From assembly GCA_003501385.1 (NCBI GenBank), contig DNPN01000087.1, positions 32,098 to 37,378 on the forward strand: DNA of 5,281 bases. Reading direction: 5' to 3'. Positions 1 through 5,281 of this stretch are shown one piece after another. Each line of letters opens with the position of its first letter. The stretch's first letter is position 1. A model generated the notes under the pieces. The model did no database searches, was not told the origin of the DNA, and was given only the letters and a program-made list of their open reading frames with translations. This DNA is from Rhizobium sp. Lineage in GTDB: Bacteria; Pseudomonadota; Alphaproteobacteria; Rhizobiales; Rhizobiaceae. The position numbers and the translations under genes were made by a program.

Positions 1-446
1 CGCTGGACACGATGCACAAGGATCTGCATCGCGCCCGCGCAGCCGCTCTCTCCATGATCCCAACCTCCACTGGCGCTGCCAAGGCTGTTGGTCTGGTTCT
101 GCCAGAGCTGAAGGGCAAGCTGGATGGCTCTTCCATCCGCGTTCCAACCCCGAATGTGTCGGTTGTTGACCTGAAGTTCGTGCCTTCGCGCAATGTCACA
201 GCAGCAGAAGTCAATGAAGCCATCAAGGCTGCGGCTGCAGGCGAGCTGAAGGGCATTCTCGGCTATACCGAGGAGCCGCTGGTATCCATCGACTTCAACC
301 ACGACAGCCATTCCTCGACCTTCTCGGGCGACCAGACCAAGGTGATGGACGGCAATTTCGTTCGCATTCTGAGCTGGTATGACAACGAGTGGGGCTTCTC
401 CAACCGTATGGCTGATACGGCTGTTGCCATGGGCAAGCTGATCTAA
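1..446 (+). CDS. gap: Type I glyceraldehyde-3-phosphate dehydrogenase, C-terminal part (5' end outside window)
   Basis: This is the last ~147 residues of cytoplasmic GAPDH, which oxidises and phosphorylates glyceraldehyde 3-phosphate to 1,3-bisphosphoglycerate with NAD(P)+ in glycolysis and gluconeogenesis. The reading frame is open from base 3, and LDT precedes the first visible Met (base 12), so that Met is internal. Family landmarks in order are RARAAALSMIPTSTGAAKAV (the TGAA phosphate-site segment), the PELKGKLDG stretch, RVPTPNVSVVDL (with the Arg that binds substrate phosphate), and SWYDNEWGFSNRM near the C-terminus, whose Asn contacts the nicotinamide. The protein ends in GKLI with a TAA stop, the normal end for the family. 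A full protein is about 335 residues, so the NAD-binding Rossmann half and the catalytic Cys (usually in SCTT) lie to the left of the window. A hairpin terminator follows 24 bp after the stop, so gap ends its transcription unit. The family is certain; cofactor preference cannot be judged without the N-terminal half. Confidence 0.97.
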   Translation, partial: LDTMHKDLHRARAAALSMIPTSTGAAKAVGLVLPELKGKLDGSSIRVPTPNVSVVDLKFVPSRNVTAAEVNEAIKAAAAGELKGILGYTEEPLVSIDFNHDSHSSTFSGDQTKVMDGNFVRILSWYDNEWGFSNRMADTAVAMGKLI

Positions 447-470
447 TCAGTCCATCTTTGGGTGAATCGC

Positions 471-502
471 AAGGCGGATCGGGAAACTGGTCCGCCTTTC
501 GT
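471..502 (+). terminator. Hairpin terminator of gap
   Basis: The left arm AAGGCGGATC (471-480) pairs with GGTCCGCCTT (489-498) in a 10-bp stem with one G-U pair and an 8-base loop (GGGAAACT). The T-tract is short (TTT, then CGTC), so intrinsic termination may be only moderate, but the position just after the gap stop fits. Confidence 0.65.
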
Positions 503-607
503 CATCTTGGGGTTTTGCCCTACTCTGATCATGATTATTGCTGACTATAGGCCTGTGGCGTTTCTGCCCGCATTCTTCAACCTTGGCGCGTTTTTCGGGC
601 GCAGCCG

Positions 608-631
608 ATGTCATGGCTTGAGCTATGACAT
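608..631. repeat. 24-bp near-perfect inverted repeat, candidate operator or RNA hairpin
   Basis: The arms ATGTCAT (608-614) and ATGACAT (625-631) are exact reverse complements. The inner GCT (616-618) and AGC (621-623) also pair. The centre is TG, and the only mismatch is G615/T624, which would be a G-U pair in a + strand RNA. A third GACATG lies at 648-653, repeating the GACATG at 627-632. There is no T-run behind it, so it is not a typical terminator. It could be a binding site for a dimeric regulator or a structured leader element. It sits about 100 bp upstream of the predicted antiporter promoter. Confidence 0.5.
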
Positions 632-717
632 GCCGTTGCCATTTGTGGACATGAAAGGGTGCGGCGTTTGCCGTCACGTCACATTGTTTTTAAAGTTTCT
701 ATGCCCTGTTAAGGCAT

Positions 718-748
718 TTGCAATATGTCGTATGGGTTAAGTTATAAA
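718..748 (+). promoter_or_regulatory. Candidate sigma-70-type promoter for the antiporter gene
   Basis: A -35-like TTGCAA (718-723) is followed, after 17 or 18 bases, by GTTATA (741-746) or TTATAA (742-747). Transcription would start near 754, giving a leader of about 45 bases before the TTG start at 801. The 7-mers CCCTGTT (704-710) and AACAGGG (754-760) flank it as an inverted pair. This is a consensus match by eye only. A weaker alternative is TTGTTT (684-689) with TGTTAA (707-712). Confidence 0.45.
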
Positions 749-786
749 AGCCAAACAGGGTAGATTTTAATCGAGGGTTAGCGGGC

Positions 787-793
787 GAAGGGG
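787..793 (+). promoter_or_regulatory. Ribosome binding site that supports a TTG start
   Basis: GAAGGGG ends 7 bases before the TTG at 801, which is good Shine-Dalgarno spacing. An in-frame stop (TAA, 768-770) lies upstream with no ATG, GTG or other TTG codon between it and 801. The first in-frame ATG downstream is codon 38, inside the membrane domain, so this site favours TTG 801 as the start. Confidence 0.7.
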
Positions 794-800
794 TCAAAGG

Positions 801-2615
801 TTGGAACATTTCTATATTGTCACGCTGGTCCTGACCGCGCTGATTCTCTTTGCTGCCTTTTCCAGCCTGATTGCCTTTCGCTTTGGTGCGCCGCTGCTGT
901 TGCTGTTTTTGATGATCGGCCTGATGGCGGGTGTGGATGGTCTTGGCATCCATTTTGATAACAATTCTGTGGCCTATACTATTGGCTCGCTGGCCCTTGC
1001 GGTCATTCTGTTTGATTCCGGCTACACCACGTCCATCCAGTCTTTCCGGCAGGCGGCGGGGCCATCGCTGACCATGGCCACCCTTGGCGTGTTGCTGACC
1101 ACCGGCATTTTTGGCCTTGTGGCCAGTTGGGCGCTTCATCTGAGCGTGCTGGAAGGGCTGCTCTTGGGCTCGATTGTCGCCTCCACCGATGCGGCGGCGG
1201 TGTTTTTTCTGTTGCGCGTCGGCGGCGTTAATATCCGTGATAAGGTGCGCTCCACGCTGGAGGTCGAATCCGGCACCAACGACCCGATGGCAATCTTTCT
1301 GACCATGGCATTGGTGCAGATGGTGGCCGCGGGCAAGGATCACACCAGTCTGGATTGGTCTATGGTGCAACTGTTTATCGAACAGATGGGCCTAGGCCTC
1401 GCACTTGGCTTGATTGGCGGCGCGGTGATTGTGGTGATCGTCAAGAAAATCTCGATTGATAGGGGCCTTCTGCCAATTATCGTGCTGGCCCTTTCCATGG
1501 TGGTGTTTTCCTACACCGGTGCCATTGGCGGTAGCGGCTTTCTGGCGGTCTATGTGGCCGGGCTTTATGCGGGCAATCGCAAATTGCCGGGCAAAGTTGC
1601 CATTGCCCGTTTTCAGGAGGGCATGACGTGGCTTGCCCAGATCATCATGTTTCTGGTGCTGGGCCTTTTGGCAACGCCGTCGCATTTCCTGCGTATTCTG
1701 CTGCCTGCGGTGTTTCTGGGCCTGTTTTTGGTGTTTGTCGCCAGACCCATCGCGGTATGGCTGTGCCTCATTCCCTTTGATTATACGCAGCAGGAAAAGC
1801 GGTTCATCTCCTGGGTGGGGCTGCGCGGTGCCGTTTCGATTTTGCTTGGTATCCTGCCGGTGCTTGGCGCGCTGAAAGGCGGCGAGGTCTATTTCAATGC
1901 CGCCTTCATCGTGGTGATGATTTCGCTTTTGCTACAAGGCTGGACCATCAAACCCATGGCCAAACGGCTGGGCCTGATTATCCCGCCGCGAATCGGTGCC
2001 ATCGATAAGGTGGAGCTGGATCTGCCGGGGGCGGCCAATCATGAATTGCTCTCCTATCGCGTGGTGGCCTCAAGCCCGGTGCTGAGCGGTGCCCGTATCC
2101 CGCGCTGGGCCATGCCCTCGCTGGTGATCCGCGATGGCAAATCGATGCGATATCAATATGCGGGCCGCTTGCGGGAGAATGATCAGGTTTATCTGTTTAT
2201 CGCGCCGGGCTATTCGCGTCTCCTCGACCGCTTGTTTGCCAGCAAGGCACCGGTGCATTCGGATGACAGCGAATTTTTTGGCACGTTCACGATTTCTCCA
2301 GCGCGGCCGCTGGCAGAGGTGGATGCTGCCTATGGTCCGGGCCTGTTTGCAGAGAGCGAAAAGCAGAAAACCCTTGGCGAGTTCATGACTGCAAGGCTCG
2401 GTGGTGTGGCCGAATATGCGGACCGGGTTCGTGTGCGGCAAATTATTCTGATTGTGCGCGATCTCGATGAGAATGGTCATATCGCATCCGTTGGCGTCTC
2501 AATGGAAGCCGTGGACCCCACCGACAATGCGCCAGCCTTCCTCAGCCTGCGTGGTATGGCAAAGTGGCTGATTGGCCTGCGTCATCGCTTTTTCAGCCCC
2601 AAAACCGCCTCATGA
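801..2615 (+). CDS. nhaP2: NhaP2-type K+(Na+)/H+ antiporter, CPA1 family, with cytoplasmic regulatory tail
   Basis: This 604-residue inner-membrane protein exchanges cytoplasmic K+ (and possibly Na+) for external protons, supporting K+ and pH homeostasis. Residues 1 to about 395 are strongly hydrophobic with roughly a dozen membrane segments. The CPA1 exchanger hallmarks are visible: STDAAAV (128-134), ESGTNDP (156-162, with the paired Asn-Asp at 160-161 typical of electroneutral CPA1 exchangers) and GLRGAVSILL (340-349, with the conserved Arg). The hydrophilic tail resembles an RCK_C/TrkA_C ligand-binding domain (about 402-472) followed by a CorC/HlyC-type transporter-associated domain (about 490-573). 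This is the E. coli NhaP2/CvrA architecture; that protein is about 578 residues, close to this one. The TTG start gives an N-terminus (EHFYIVTLVLTALIL) that completes the first membrane helix. It is probably monocistronic, with an unrelated convergent gene 47 bp downstream. The family is certain; K+ rather than Na+ as the main substrate is inferred from NhaP2 relatives. Confidence 0.93.
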   Translation: MEHFYIVTLVLTALILFAAFSSLIAFRFGAPLLLLFLMIGLMAGVDGLGIHFDNNSVAYTIGSLALAVILFDSGYTTSIQSFRQAAGPSLTMATLGVLLTTGIFGLVASWALHLSVLEGLLLGSIVASTDAAAVFFLLRVGGVNIRDKVRSTLEVESGTNDPMAIFLTMALVQMVAAGKDHTSLDWSMVQLFIEQMGLGLALGLIGGAVIVVIVKKISIDRGLLPIIVLALSMVVFSYTGAIGGSGFLAVYVAGLYAGNRKLPGKVAIARFQEGMTWLAQIIMFLVLGLLATPSHFLRILLPAVFLGLFLVFVARPIAVWLCLIPFDYTQQEKRFISWVGLRGAVSILLGILPVLGALKGGEVYFNAAFIVVMISLLLQGWTIKPMAKRLGLIIPPRIGAIDKVELDLPGAANHELLSYRVVASSPVLSGARIPRWAMPSLVIRDGKSMRYQYAGRLRENDQVYLFIAPGYSRLLDRLFASKAPVHSDDSEFFGTFTISPARPLAEVDAAYGPGLFAESEKQKTLGEFMTARLGGVAEYADRVRVRQIILIVRDLDENGHIASVGVSMEAVDPTDNAPAFLSLRGMAKWLIGLRHRFFSPKTAS

Positions 2616-2622
2616 GGGGATG

Positions 2623-2650
2623 GGTTGCGGCAGGAGAACCCGCCGCAATC
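2623..2650. terminator. Hairpin between convergent genes, possible terminator
   Basis: TTGCGGC (2625-2631) pairs exactly with GCCGCAA (2642-2648) around a 10-base loop. A wobble and one more G-C pair extend the stem to 9. It lies in the 47 bp between two convergent stops. Neither strand has a T-tract after the stem, so it may block RNA decay or read-through rather than act as a classical intrinsic terminator. Confidence 0.4.
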
Positions 2651-2662
2651 GCTCAAGCCCGT

Positions 2663-3166
2663 TTAAGCGAAGTTGAGATGGCGATGCACACCCACATCCG
2701 GAATTTTGTGATCGTCCAGATTGGCCTTGGCAATTTCCCATCCGAACTTGAGCGGATTGCCGGTTGAGGCCCAGATTTCGGCATCATCCACATGCAGCGC
2801 CAGCATGGTCAGGGTCGGATCATTTTTACCATCCTCATACCAGGCTTCCACAATGGAGCTCCAGTGCTCGTCAATTTTGGCGGGGTCTTTGCGCAGTTCA
2901 ATGACACCGGAGAGACTGGCGTGATAATCGTGATTTTTACCAATCACGCAAAAATGGGCACGGCTGCCGGGGCGAATACCCCTGGCCAATTCTGAATCTG
3001 TTTTGGCGAAAAACCAGACAGTGTTTGTCTTTGGATCGCTGTAGGGTGCCATGGGTTGCATGTGGAAGATAGAGCCCTCAAGTCCGAGCATGCCTGCGTG
3101 AACAGCGTCAATTTCTTTCCACAGCTGGGTTGCAGGGGCGTCGTTGGCTTGGGTAATGCTGACCAT
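2663..3166 (-). CDS. Pyridoxamine 5'-phosphate oxidase-fold general stress protein
   Basis: This 167-residue soluble protein resembles the general stress protein 26 group (COG3871-like; FMN-binding split barrel of the PNPOx superfamily). Consistent features are an N-terminal helix (ATQLWKEIDAVHAGML, about 12-27), the MQPMAPYSDPKTNTVWFFAKTDS strand pair (36-58), YHASLSGVIEL (81-91), WYEDGKNDPTLTMLALHVDDAEIW (109-132, with the typical Asp-Pro-x-Leu-Thr and Ala-Glu-Ile-Trp pattern) and a C-terminal GNPLKFGWEIAKANL. Relatives bind FMN or a related flavin, but the reaction is generally unknown; it should not be called PdxH, which is larger and makes PLP. The start is ATG with AAAGGA (3173-3178) 6 bases upstream, preceded by an A8 run that may aid translation. 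A promoter matching the EcfG consensus lies about 40 bp upstream, which fits a stress role. It is transcribed alone, divergently from yebC. Confidence 0.88.
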   Translation of the reverse strand: MVSITQANDAPATQLWKEIDAVHAGMLGLEGSIFHMQPMAPYSDPKTNTVWFFAKTDSELARGIRPGSRAHFCVIGKNHDYHASLSGVIELRKDPAKIDEHWSSIVEAWYEDGKNDPTLTMLALHVDDAEIWASTGNPLKFGWEIAKANLDDHKIPDVGVHRHLNFA

Positions 3167-3204
3167 GATGGATCCTTTCTATTTTTTTTGAATCTCCAAA
3201 CCAG

Positions 3205-3229
3205 AACGGTAGGCAGGCGGTATTGTTCC
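3205..3229 (-). promoter_or_regulatory. EcfG (general stress response sigma) promoter for the PNPOx-like gene
   Basis: On the minus strand GGAAC (3229-3225) is followed after exactly 16 bases by CGTT (3208-3205). This equals the GGAAC-N16/17-CGTT consensus known for alphaproteobacterial EcfG/RpoE2 sigma factors controlled by PhyR-NepR. The predicted start near 3197 gives a leader of about 30 bases that contains the A8 run and the Shine-Dalgarno sequence AAAGGA. No convincing sigma-70 promoter was seen for this gene. Confidence 0.72.
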
Positions 3230-3270
3230 CTTTCGCACAAGAAGGCGGGCAGGTTGGGCCTTTGGCCCCC

Positions 3271-3299
3271 TTGAACGATGGGCATTCGCCGCTTATAAG
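3271..3299 (+). promoter_or_regulatory. Sigma-70-type promoter for yebC
   Basis: TTGAAC (3271-3276), a 17-base spacer and TATAAG (3294-3299) make a close match to the vegetative promoter, preceded by C as in rhizobial promoters. Transcription would start near 3306, leaving a leader of about 30 bases before the ATG at 3337. Confidence 0.7.
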
Positions 3300-3336
3300 G
3301 ACGCCAAATCCGAAAATTTAAGACATCAGGTGTCCC

Positions 3337-4083
3337 ATGGCAGGCCATTCACAGTTTAAAAACATCATGCATCGCAAGGGCAAGCAGGATGCTGTGCGCT
3401 CAAAGATGTTCTCCAAGCTCGCGCGTGAAATCACAGTGGCCGCCAAAACCGGTATGCCCGATGTGAACATGAACGCCCGTTTGCGTCTGGCAGTTCAAAA
3501 CGCCAAGGCACAATCGATGCCGAAGGACAATATTGAACGCGCCATCAAGAAGGCCTCGGCTGCCGATGGTGAGAACTACGAAGAAATCCGCTACGAAGGC
3601 TACGGCCCCGGCGGCGTTGCCGTGATTGTTGAAGCACTGACCGACAACCGCAACCGCACGGCTTCCAGCGTTCGTTCCACCTTCTCCAAGGCTGGCGGTG
3701 CATTGGGCGAAACCGGGTCGGTATCCTTCTCCTTCGATAAGGTTGGCGAAATCACCTATAAACTCGCTGTTGGCGATGCTGACAAGGTGATGGAAGCCGC
3801 TATTGAAGCTGGTGCTGAAGACGTGACCACCGACGAAGACGGCCACACGATCATCTGCGGCTTTGAAGACATGAACGAAGTCTCCAAGGCGCTGGAAGGC
3901 GTGCTGGGCGAAGCCGAATCGGTAAAGGCCGTCTGGCGGCCTCAGAACACCGTGCCCGTGGATGAAGAAAAGGCCCAGTCGCTGATGAAGCTGATCGACA
4001 CGCTGGAAGATGATGATGACGTGCAGAACGTCTATTCCAACTTCGAAGTGTCTGATGAAGTGATGGCCAAGCTCTCGGCCTGA
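3337..4083 (+). CDS. yebC: YebC/PmpR family protein (translation factor / putative transcriptional regulator)
   Basis: This 248-residue cytoplasmic protein is a full-length YebC/TACO1 family member (typical length 240-250). Landmarks are the basic N-terminus MAGHSQFKNIMHRKGKQDAV continuing to KMFSKLAREI (24-32), NARLRLAVQNAK (46-57), YEGYGPGG (86-93), LTDNRNRT (101-108), GALGETGSVS (121-130), AIEAGAEDV (155-163) and the acidic LEDDDDVQNVYSNFE (223-237). Family members were first annotated as DNA-binding regulators (PmpR in Pseudomonas). More recent work on YebC, and the mitochondrial homologue TACO1, supports a role on the ribosome in helping synthesis of difficult sequences such as proline runs; which role applies here is not shown by the sequence. 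The ATG has a weak Shine-Dalgarno sequence (CAGGTG, about 3327-3332) and its own promoter. It is followed by a strong terminator and a convergent gene, so unlike many proteobacterial yebC genes it is not followed by ruvC. Confidence 0.96.
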   Translation: MAGHSQFKNIMHRKGKQDAVRSKMFSKLAREITVAAKTGMPDVNMNARLRLAVQNAKAQSMPKDNIERAIKKASAADGENYEEIRYEGYGPGGVAVIVEALTDNRNRTASSVRSTFSKAGGALGETGSVSFSFDKVGEITYKLAVGDADKVMEAAIEAGAEDVTTDEDGHTIICGFEDMNEVSKALEGVLGEAESVKAVWRPQNTVPVDEEKAQSLMKLIDTLEDDDDVQNVYSNFEVSDEVMAKLSA

Positions 4084-4101
4084 TCTGTTCAATCTTGATA
4101 G

Positions 4102-4139
4102 AAAAGCTCGGCTCTGGTGAACCATAGCCGGGCTTTTTG
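4102..4139. terminator. Bidirectional intrinsic terminator between yebC and glmM
   Basis: AAGCTCGGCT (4104-4113) pairs with AGCCGGGCTT (4126-4135), 10 bp with one G-U. The loop can extend the stem through TGG (4115-4117) and CCA (4122-4124). On the + strand it ends in TTTTT (4134-4138), and on the - strand in TTTT (complement of 4105-4102). It lies 18 bp after the yebC stop and about 78 bp after the glmM stop, so it can serve both convergent genes. Confidence 0.88.
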
Positions 4140-4216
4140 CTGTTATGTTATTGGTTGATGAGGGGGGCGAAGCCACACTTTAAGCAATCTGCCCCGGCCA
4201 TCTCAGACGGGTCATA

Positions 4217-5281
4217 TCACGCCGCCACATCGCGGCTGTTGGCAATCACACCAATCAGATCATTGACGATGCGCTCGATTTGGCTGCGGTCATCACCCTC
4301 GGCCATGACTCTGATCAGCGGCTCGGTGCCGGATGGGCGAATCACGAGGCGGCCATTTTTGGCCAGTTCGCTTTCCGCATCAGCAATGGCTTGGCGCACA
4401 TAACCATCTTCCAGAGGTTTACCGCCAGAGATGCGCACATTGCGCAAAAGCTGTGGCACAGGCTCAAAGCGATGGCAGATCTGGCTGACCGTTTTGCCAG
4501 TGCGCTTGACGGCTGCGAGAATTTGCAGGGCGGCCACAAGGCCATCTCCCGTGGTGCCAAAATCCGACAAAACGATATGGCCGGATTGCTCGCCACCGAC
4601 GTTGAAATCATGCTGGCGCATATGCTCAACCACATAGCGGTCGCCAACCTTGGTGCGCGCCAGTGTCAGACCTTTGTCACCCAAGAAGCGCTCCAGCCCG
4701 AGGTTGGACATGACGGTTGCCACAATGCCGCCACCGCGCAGGGTCTGATCATTGGCCCAGCTTTCGCCAATCACGGCCATCAACTGGTCGCCATCAATCA
4801 CCGTGCCGGTCTCGTCCACGATAATCACCCGGTCGGCATCGCCATCCAGCGCAATGCCAATATCGGCGCGCACTTCATGCACCTTTTTTTGCAAGGCTGC
4901 CGGGTGGGTGGAGCCGCATTCCAGATTGATATTGGTGCCGTTTGGCTCGTTGCCAATGGTGATCACTTCGGCACCCAGTTCCCAAAGGGCCAGAGGGGCC
5001 ACTTTGTAGGCTGCGCCGTTGGCGCAATCGATGGCGATTCTCAGGCCATTGAGCGTCACATCACGAGGCAAGGTGCGCTTGACGAATTCGATATAGCGAT
5101 AAATATCGCCATCCACGCGCTTGGCGCGGCCAATTTCATCGGCCTTGGCCAAGGGCAGGGGTGCTTCCTGATCCAGCAGCATTTCGATCTGCCGCTCAAT
5201 CTCGTCGGAGAGCTTATAGCCATCCGGGCCAAACAGCTTGATGCCATTGTCGGCAAAGGGGTTGTGCGAGGCCGAGATCAT
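4217..5281 (-). CDS. glmM: Phosphoglucosamine mutase, missing N-terminal ~98 residues (5' end outside window)
   Basis: GlmM converts glucosamine 6-phosphate to glucosamine 1-phosphate in the cytoplasm, a step toward UDP-GlcNAc for peptidoglycan and LPS. The 354 residues present start inside the active-site loop: MISASHNP (visible residues 1-8) holds the catalytic serine that is phosphorylated (Ser5 here, equivalent to Ser102 of E. coli GlmM), so the Met at the window edge is internal. The Mg2+-binding loop DGDADR is at 146-151, the sugar-binding loop GGEQSGH at 229-235 and the C-terminal phosphate-binding RPSGTEPLIRVMAEG at 315-329. All four alpha-D-phosphohexomutase signatures are intact. 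GGEQSGH and overall similarity favour GlmM over phosphoglucomutase or phosphomannomutase. Family length is about 445-452, so roughly a fifth is missing to the right, which is a window cut and not a broken gene. In relatives glmM often follows ftsH; that neighbour would lie beyond the right edge. Confidence 0.97.
   Translation of the reverse strand: MISASHNPFADNGIKLFGPDGYKLSDEIERQIEMLLDQEAPLPLAKADEIGRAKRVDGDIYRYIEFVKRTLPRDVTLNGLRIAIDCANGAAYKVAPLALWELGAEVITIGNEPNGTNINLECGSTHPAALQKKVHEVRADIGIALDGDADRVIIVDETGTVIDGDQLMAVIGESWANDQTLRGGGIVATVMSNLGLERFLGDKGLTLARTKVGDRYVVEHMRQHDFNVGGEQSGHIVLSDFGTTGDGLVAALQILAAVKRTGKTVSQICHRFEPVPQLLRNVRISGGKPLEDGYVRQAIADAESELAKNGRLVIRPSGTEPLIRVMAEGDDRSQIERIVNDLIGVIANSRDVAA

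Larger units (their letters stand above)
503..800. other. Intergenic region between gap and the antiporter gene, no gene recognised
   Basis: About 300 bases follow the gap terminator without a convincing coding region. Open frames cross it on both strands (for example 462-740 +), but their translations resemble no family I know, lack a good ribosome binding site and show no typical coding composition. The part after about 680 is noticeably AT-richer, as expected for a promoter region. It contains a 24-bp dyad (608-631), a candidate promoter (718-748) and an inverted pair of 7-mers around that promoter, each listed separately. A small RNA cannot be excluded, but no terminator-like hairpin with a T-tract is visible inside it. 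Confidence 0.6.

Noticed and set aside
462..740. 92-codon + strand open frame between gap and the antiporter
   Set aside because: It begins inside the gap terminator hairpin region, has no good ribosome binding site, and its Cys- and Phe-rich translation looks non-coding.
699..1370. 223-codon minus-strand open frame opposite the antiporter start
   Set aside because: Its translation is rich in Gln, His, Arg and Lys, typical of the reverse of a hydrophobic membrane gene, and it overlaps the antiporter coding sequence and its promoter.
4158..4165. Run of six G near the glmM 3' end, considered as a phase-variation tract
   Set aside because: It lies in non-coding DNA after both stops, away from any promoter, and is too short to argue for slippage control.
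3400..4176. 258-codon open frame on the minus strand opposite yebC
   Set aside because: It lies almost entirely antisense to a certain yebC gene and its translation resembles no known family. It is a shadow of the codon use of yebC.
1..5281. Search for a novel defence, mobile or biosynthetic system
   Set aside because: Every gene belongs to a common housekeeping or stress family. No transposase, integrase, direct-repeat array, tRNA or unusual composition shift is visible.

Overview
The window looks like ordinary chromosomal housekeeping DNA from an alphaproteobacterium, most likely of the order Hyphomicrobiales (Rhizobiales). The protein sequences point there: a rhizobial-type GAPDH C-terminus, a rhizobial-type YebC and GlmM, and an NhaP2-type antiporter. 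So does a promoter matching the alphaproteobacterial general-stress sigma factor EcfG. Base composition is moderately GC-rich and even throughout. I cannot name a genus with confidence.

Layout, left to right. (1) The 3' end of gap (GAPDH, + strand) runs off the left edge and is followed by a hairpin terminator at about 471-499. (2) A 354-bp intergenic region holds a 24-bp near-perfect dyad at 608-631 and a candidate promoter at 718-748. (3) A complete NhaP2-type cation/proton antiporter gene (801-2615, +) starts at a TTG codon. (4) A short convergent gap with a hairpin leads to a small PNPOx-fold general stress protein gene on the - strand (2663-3166). (5) A divergent 170-bp region carries an EcfG-type promoter for the stress gene and a good sigma-70-type promoter for yebC. 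(6) yebC (3337-4083, +) is complete. (7) A strong hairpin with T-tracts on both strands lies between convergent yebC and glmM. (8) The 3' three quarters of glmM (phosphoglucosamine mutase, - strand) runs off the right edge.

The five genes do not form one operon: each appears to be its own transcription unit or the end of one, and strands alternate. Functionally they cover central carbon metabolism (gap), cytoplasmic K+/pH homeostasis (antiporter), the general stress response (PNPOx-like protein), translation or regulation (yebC) and cell-wall precursor synthesis (glmM). I found no mobile element, CRISPR array, tRNA, rRNA, toxin-antitoxin or defence module, and no sign of horizontal transfer. 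The observations most worth following are the match to the EcfG promoter consensus in front of the stress-protein gene and the dyad upstream of the antiporter.
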